Positions 58,680 to 64,000 of a DNA stretch of 64,000 nt are shown here, piece after piece. The position numbers and the translations under genes were made by a program. Each line of letters opens with the position of its first letter. Position 1 is the first letter of the stretch. Source of the DNA: Lamellibrachia columna (lineage: Eukaryota > Annelida > Polychaeta > Sabellida > Siboglinidae); contig OY759271.1 of assembly GCA_963662155.1 (NCBI GenBank), forward strand, positions 42,552,000-42,615,999. The letters are read 5' to 3'. The notes beneath the pieces were generated by a model, which saw only the letters and a list, made by a program, of their open reading frames with translations, searched no databases and was not told the DNA's origin.

Positions 58680-59918
58680 CCTTGTGCCCACACAACCCTG
58701 TGCCCACACCCACCCTGCACTCACACCAACCCTGTGTCCACACCCACCCTGCATTCACACCATCCATGTGCCCACACCCACCCTGCACCCACCCTGCACC
58801 CTGTGCCCACACCCACACCAACCCTGTGTCCACACCCAACCCGCACTCACACCAACCCTGCACCCACACCCACCCTGCACCCACACCAACCCTGTGCCCA
58901 CACCCACCTTGCACCCATACCAACCCTGTGTCCACACCCAACCCGCACTCACACCAACCCTGCACCCACACCAACCCTGTGCCCACACCCACCCTGCACC
59001 CACACCAACCCTGTGCCCACACCAACCCTGTGCCCACACCCAACCCGCACTCACACCCACCCTGCACCCACACCAACCCTGTGCCCACACCAACCCTGTG
59101 TCCACACCCAACCCGCACTCACACCCACCCTGCACCCACACCAACCCTGTGCCCACACCCACCTTGCACCCATACCAACCCTGTGTCCACACCCAACCCG
59201 CACTCACACCAACCCTGCACCCACACCCACCCTGCACCCACACCAACCCTGTGCCCACACCCACCCTGCACCCACACCAACCCTGTGCCCACACCAACCC
59301 TGTGCCCACACCCAACCCGCACTCACACCCACCCTGCACCCACACCCACCCTGCACCCACACCAACCCTGTGCCCACACCCACACCAACCCTGTGCCCAC
59401 ACCCACCCTGCACCCACACCAACCCCGTGCCCACACCCACCCTGCACTCACACCAACCCTGCACCCACACCAACCCTGTGCCCACACCCACATCCACCCT
59501 GCACTCACACCAACCCTGCACCCACACTGCACCCGCACCAACCCTGCACCCACACCAACCCTGCACCCACACTGCACCCGCACCAACCCTGCACCCACAC
59601 CAACCCTGTGCCCACACCCACACCCACACCAACCCTGTGTCCATACCCACCCCGCACTCACGCCAACCCTGTGTCCACACCCACCCCGCACTCACGCCAA
59701 CCCTGTGCCCACACCCACACCAACCCTGTGTCCACACCCACGCCAACCCTGTGTCCACACCCACGCCAACCCTGTGCCCACACCCACCCTGCACCCATAC
59801 CAACCCTGTGTCCACACCCACCCCGCACTCACGCCAACCCTGTGTCCACACCCACCCCGCACTTATGCCAACCCTGTGCCCACATCCACACCCACACCAA
59901 CCCTGTGCCCACACTTTA
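58680..59918. repeat. 17-bp minisatellite, about 70 copies
   Basis: Unit alternates between CACACCAACCCTGTGCC and CACACCCACCCTGCACC. Since 17 is not a multiple of three and the unit has no stop in any frame, five frames stay open for 120-490 codons (His-Thr-Asn-Pro-type on plus, Gly-Cys-Gly-His-type on minus). They are not genes. Confidence 0.96.
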
Positions 59919-60949
59919 TCGCTGTTTATTTTAATTTGTTGCTTCCCCTTTCCCCTCCCTCCCTCCCTCCCTCCCACCTGTCTGTTCCTTATTCCTTTCC
60001 CTGTTTGTAATGTGTATGTGTACATGTGTTATACAATCATAAATCACTTATATAGTAAACATTATTTTTATTTGGTAGCTGCTTTCACCTGAAGTGACCC
60101 CCATATTACGTCAACTGCTACAGTTACCCCTGGGGCATACACCCCCATACGATCCACACTAAAATTACTAGCACGCTGACAATAACTGATCTACAATCTC
60201 ATAACACATGAGTAACTTTGATAGACTATATCTTAGAACATCGTTTATTTACATTCTGCGGTTCACAGTTGATACACCACGCAGGTGTGAACAAAGTAAC
60301 ATAAATTCTCAAGTAGGAGTCAGTTATGTTAGTTCGTTTAGCAATGATGTTGCCAGTAAATTGAAATTTGTTTTGTTGAGTAAATTGTTATTTTTTACTA
60401 CGGGAAAGGTTGCCGAGCTGAAAGAGTGAAGTGGGAGAAGGATCTTTAAGCCTGCCTCTTTCAGGTGCGTAGAGTCGTCCACAGCAGGGCCTTTTCAATC
60501 CAGTGTTCAGCCATTTATTTCACAGTACATTCTCACAATCAACAAACAATCAACCTGGAAGTGTTTGAGTGGCAATTCATTGGGGCAATTCATTGGATGT
60601 GATATTTTCAATTTCTTTCAGCATTAATTGCATAAGGATCCTGCTCAATTTTGGCCTAGATGTGTTTGTGGTAGTGAGTAGATCATTTGTGGTAGTGAGT
60701 AGATCATTTGTGGTAGTGAGCAGATCACAACTGTACGACACAGTTAGAGATATTCACTGAATTTATACAGACAACTAAACAACCGATAAACCATGGGATT
60801 TAGCACAATCTCCTGGTTGATTTAGCACATACGAATCACATCCTGCTGGTCATATATTTGTAAAATTAGTAAAGGTTGTCATCTTTAACGAATAAGTAGT
60901 GAAGATTCTTCGTTGTTTACAGTTTGGTATATTGGTTGAAACTCAGTAG
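59919..60949. other. spacer with (TCCC)n and a 21-bp repeat, no gene seen
   Basis: A (CTCC)n run lies near 59955-59975 and a 21-bp unit TTGTGGTAGTGAGTAGATCA is repeated three times at 60666-60728. No exon was recognised. Confidence 0.5.
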
Positions 60950-61200
60950 TTTAGCACTTTATTCACATATAGTTTAGCACTTTATTCACATATAGTTTAG
61001 CACTTTATTCACATATAGTTTAGCACTTTATTCACATATAGTTTAGCACTTTATTCACATATAGTTTAGCACTTTATTCACATATAGTTTAGCACTTTAT
61101 TCACATATAGTTTAGCACTTTATTCACATATAGTTTAGCACTTTATTCACATATAGTTTAGCACTTTATTCACATATAGTTTAGCACTTTATTCACATAT
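60950..61200. repeat. 23-bp minisatellite, about 11 copies
   Basis: Unit TAGTTTAGCACTTTATTCAC-ATA; copies are almost identical. Confidence 0.97.
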
Positions 61201-61884
61201 TGTATTATTAGTATAATGATGTTAAGGAAAATATAAATTACATACTTATAGAAATAACACATGCAGGTGCAGGTTGTGACAGTTTCACTACAAATTCACC
61301 ATTCTCAGAATCGTTCATTCACAATCTTTCGTTACCTAAACTATGTTAGATTTTGGTTGGTCACGCATCTATGTATATCCAGGGCAGCATATATAATTTT
61401 TTCCACCGCAAAGCTTGCCAAGTGGACTGTGACGCTAGTAAAAATACCCCGTATGTAACGCCATGCATGAGCTGTCAGCTGAATCAGCCGTGTTGTGATT
61501 TGTTTCTAGCCACTTAGTGCAAGTGTTTCTCACTTCTCCAAGTTTTTTCAACTATGATTGTGGTTTTGACCCAAAATGTAGTTACGAAATACTTTGGTGA
61601 AAAACATAAAACTGTGCCAAGGTTAGGTAGATATTAGTGACCATTTCGTACCTGTGCTGTTACAACACTGTTAGTGTTTTGATCAAGTGTATTATGTCCT
61701 ACTTTAGTTATCAGAAATCTTTCGCAGGTCGTTCACGTAAGGGGTGGGTGGTCGCTTTAGGACTCTATGAAGGAGAGCTATAACCTTAATTGGACCAAGA
61801 GACGTTGACCTCACCTTATTATCTGAGCTGTTAAAAAAACTGATATCTACATTTAAAAGACCACGTCACATACTATGCATGCTA
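61201..61884. other. spacer, no gene seen
   Basis: No coding or repeat structure was recognised. Confidence 0.45.
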
Positions 61885-62435
61885 CCACCATAACTCACCA
61901 CCATCATAACAACTTACCACCACTACAATTCACCACAACAACACACCACAACTACAACTCACCACTACAACAACTCACCACCAACTCACCACCACTAGAA
62001 CTCACTACCACTACAACTCACCACCATGACAACTCACCACCACTATAATTTACCACCACTATAATTCACCACCACTATAATTCACCACCACAATAACCAC
62101 CATGACAACTCACCACCATGACAACTCACCACCACAACAACTCACCACCACTACAATTCACCACCACTACAATTCACCACCACTACAACACACCACCACT
62201 ACAATTCACCACCAAGACCCCTCACTGCCACAACAACTCACCCCCATGACAACTCACAACCACTACAACTCACCCCCATGACAACTCACCACCACTACAA
62301 TTCACCACCACTACCACCACTACAACGCACTACCAAGACAACTTACCAAAACAACTCACTACCACTATAACTCACCACCATGACAACTCACCGCCATGAC
62401 AACTCACCACCATGACAACTCACCATCACTACAAC
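61885..62435. repeat. 16-bp minisatellite (CAACTCACCACCACTA), left block
   Basis: Degenerate 15-18-bp units based on CAACTCACCACCACTA / CAACTCACCACCATGA. The same array resumes at 63183 after an insertion. Confidence 0.9.
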
Positions 62436-62643
62436 CCACACTAATAATAAGAATTTATATAGCACCTGAATCCACTTAAAATAAAAAGCTCTTGGGGGCT
62501 TTACATAAAAGTGCATACGTTAAATGTCTATACATAGCTAAGAGAATAAACTTTGTAAAACATTCTAAATTTACACACAAAAAAAAGACATTAAAATCAT
62601 AATACATCTATAATATATATATATATAAATAATTTCAATGCTT

Positions 62644-62685
<42 letters not shown>

Positions 62686-63182
62686 ACACAAGCTGGAGCA
62701 GGATTGGTGGGAGCAGGATTGGTGGGAGCAGGTTTGGTGGGAGCAGGTTTACTGTCTTGTATTTTTCATCACATACATCGCCAATAAAAAAATTTTTTTT
62801 TTGGTCTTTGCTGCAGTCTCTAATCTTTGCAGAAAAGAAATATTTCTTCGCACTGATCAGTAGCTTGTTGACTGCATTGCACTGTTCTCTGAATAACTGC
62901 CGATGAACAGTCAGTTTTGTTCGCCGCCACTACCTTTCTGCTTTTTAGCACATGTTTTTATCCTCCCTCGGATCAGTTGAATACCATTGAGTATTCGGCC
63001 TTAGTGTTACCAGCTTTCTTTGTAAGGGAGCATGTTGGTCGGCAACAGATTCAATTCCTGTAGTGTAGGCGTATACAAGTTCATCGAGCGGGTTATCAGT
63101 GTTGTTTAAGATGGATACTAGATCATTGATAAATTCTGGTATACAAATGTTTCCTGAAAGTGACCTGCTGGCGAACACTAAG
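62436..63182 (-). mobile_element. LINE fragment and other repeat pieces inserted in the minisatellite
   Basis: The left end carries a ...AGCTCTTGGGGGCTTTACAT / TATATAGCACCTGAA segment, which resembles the 3' tail of a SINE or LINE in reverse, then a (TA)n run (62647-62680) and four 15-bp GGAGCAGGATTGGTG units. The minus strand at 62945-63178 is open and reads SVADQHAPLQRKLVTLRPNT, the linker between endonuclease and reverse transcriptase of CR1/jockey-type LINEs (D-x-HAPL-x-x-K-x-V-x-x-R). Confidence 0.6.
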
Positions 63183-63750
63183 GCAACTCACCACCACTAT
63201 AACTCACCACCACGACAACTCTCCACCATGACAACTTACCACCACTACAACTCACCACCATATTAACTCACCACCTTGACAACTCACCATCATGACAACT
63301 CACCATCAAGGCAACTCAGTACTACAACTCACCACCACAACAAATCACCATCATTACAACTCACCACCAAGATAATTCACCAAGAAAACTCACCATCACT
63401 ACAACTCACCACAACAACTCATCACCACAACTAACTACCACTACAACTCACCACCACAATAACTCACTACTACGACAACTCACTACCACTACAACTCACC
63501 ATCACAACATCTCACACCACTACAACTCACTGCCACTACAACTCACTGCCACTACAACTCACCGTCACAACATCTCACACCACTACAACTCACTGCCACT
63601 ACAACTCACCGTCACAACATCTCACACCACTACAACTCACTGCCACTACAACTCACCGCCACTCCAATTCACCACCACGACAACTCACCACCACGACAAC
63701 TCACCACCATGGCTACTCGCTGCTATGACAACTCATCACCATGACAACTC
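63183..63750. repeat. 16-bp minisatellite, right block
   Basis: Continuation of the CAACTCACCACCACTA-type array, with a sub-block of CAACTCACTGCCACTA and CATCTCACACCACTA units at about 63500-63660. Confidence 0.9.
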
Positions 63751-63844
63751 ACCTTTACCCACTTTATGTCACAGCCATTCCTTATGTCAGTCAACCAGAC
63801 TGCACATAAAATAGACAAAAAACTTGTTGTCACATGAATCTGGT

Positions 63845-64000
63845 ACAATATGACAAGTAGATTGTAAGAATACAATCAGGACTACAGTTTACAATATGAC
63901 AAGTAGATTGTAAGAATACAATCACGACTACATTTTACAATATGACAAGTAGATTGTAAGAATACAATCACGACTACAGTTTACAATATGACAAGTAGAT
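63845..64000. repeat. 46-bp tandem repeat, at least 3 copies, runs off the window
   Basis: Unit ACAATATGACAAGTAGATTG plus TAAGAATACAATCACGACTACAGTTT; the array continues past position 64000. Confidence 0.93.

Noticed and set aside
58617..60092. 491-codon plus-strand frame and several rivals
   Set aside because: Entirely the 17-bp minisatellite; the non-repeat ends have no recognisable protein feature.
61885..63750. CRISPR-like regular array
   Set aside because: Units are contiguous and degenerate with no unique spacers, and the genome is eukaryotic.

Overview
The window is from an animal nuclear genome. Genes are split by many short to medium GT-AG introns, the DNA is AT-rich and crowded with microsatellites and minisatellites, and it carries several clades of non-LTR retrotransposon (RTE-like, CR1/L2/jockey-like), tRNA-derived SINEs and DNA-transposon MITEs. 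There are no operons and no bacterial signals. A klumpfuss-type zinc-finger gene and the mix of CR1-like LINEs and tRNA-Asp-like SINEs suggest an invertebrate bilaterian, perhaps a lophotrochozoan. That placement is inference.

Three protein-coding genes can be supported. (1) Positions 7352-9928, minus strand: a three-exon gene for a 165-residue secreted protein consisting of a signal peptide and one cysteine-rich PLAT domain. It is invisible as a long ORF and was found by matching splice sites and phases. Its stop codon is followed directly by a 9-bp minisatellite. (2) Positions 22664-43255, plus strand: a proton-coupled oligopeptide transporter of the SLC15/PEPT family. Twenty-three exons, all in matching phase, give 740 codons, which is the full length of the family apart from an uncertain first exon. 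(3) Positions 50006-52939, minus strand: a single coding exon of 977 codons for a transcription factor with four C2H2 fingers of EGR/klumpfuss type, with part of its 5' UTR and a 3' splice site up to 53095.

Layout: 1-6.4 kb holds simple repeats, a 19-bp minisatellite and LINE 3' ends. 6.4-9.9 kb is the PLAT gene. 10-22 kb is a repeat-rich spacer with several broken LINEs (one nested inside another), a PHD-finger LINE ORF1, SINE pieces and hairpins. 22.6-43.3 kb is the transporter gene, whose introns hold a 3.05-kb RTE-type LINE with a 12-bp target-site duplication, SINEs, VNTRs and at least seven copies of one approximately 170-bp element. 43.3-50 kb is spacer with a MITE, a tRNA-Asp-like SINE and minisatellites. 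50-53.1 kb is the zinc-finger gene. 53.3-56.0 kb is a 74-bp satellite just upstream of it. 57.2-58.0 kb is a hAT-type MITE. 58.7-64 kb is mostly minisatellites, one interrupted by a LINE piece.

The three genes show no obvious functional link. The PLAT and transporter genes point away from each other. The transporter and zinc-finger genes converge. Most long open frames in the window are by-products of tandem repeats whose unit has no stop in any frame. All calls rest on reading the sequence; no database search or RNA evidence was available.
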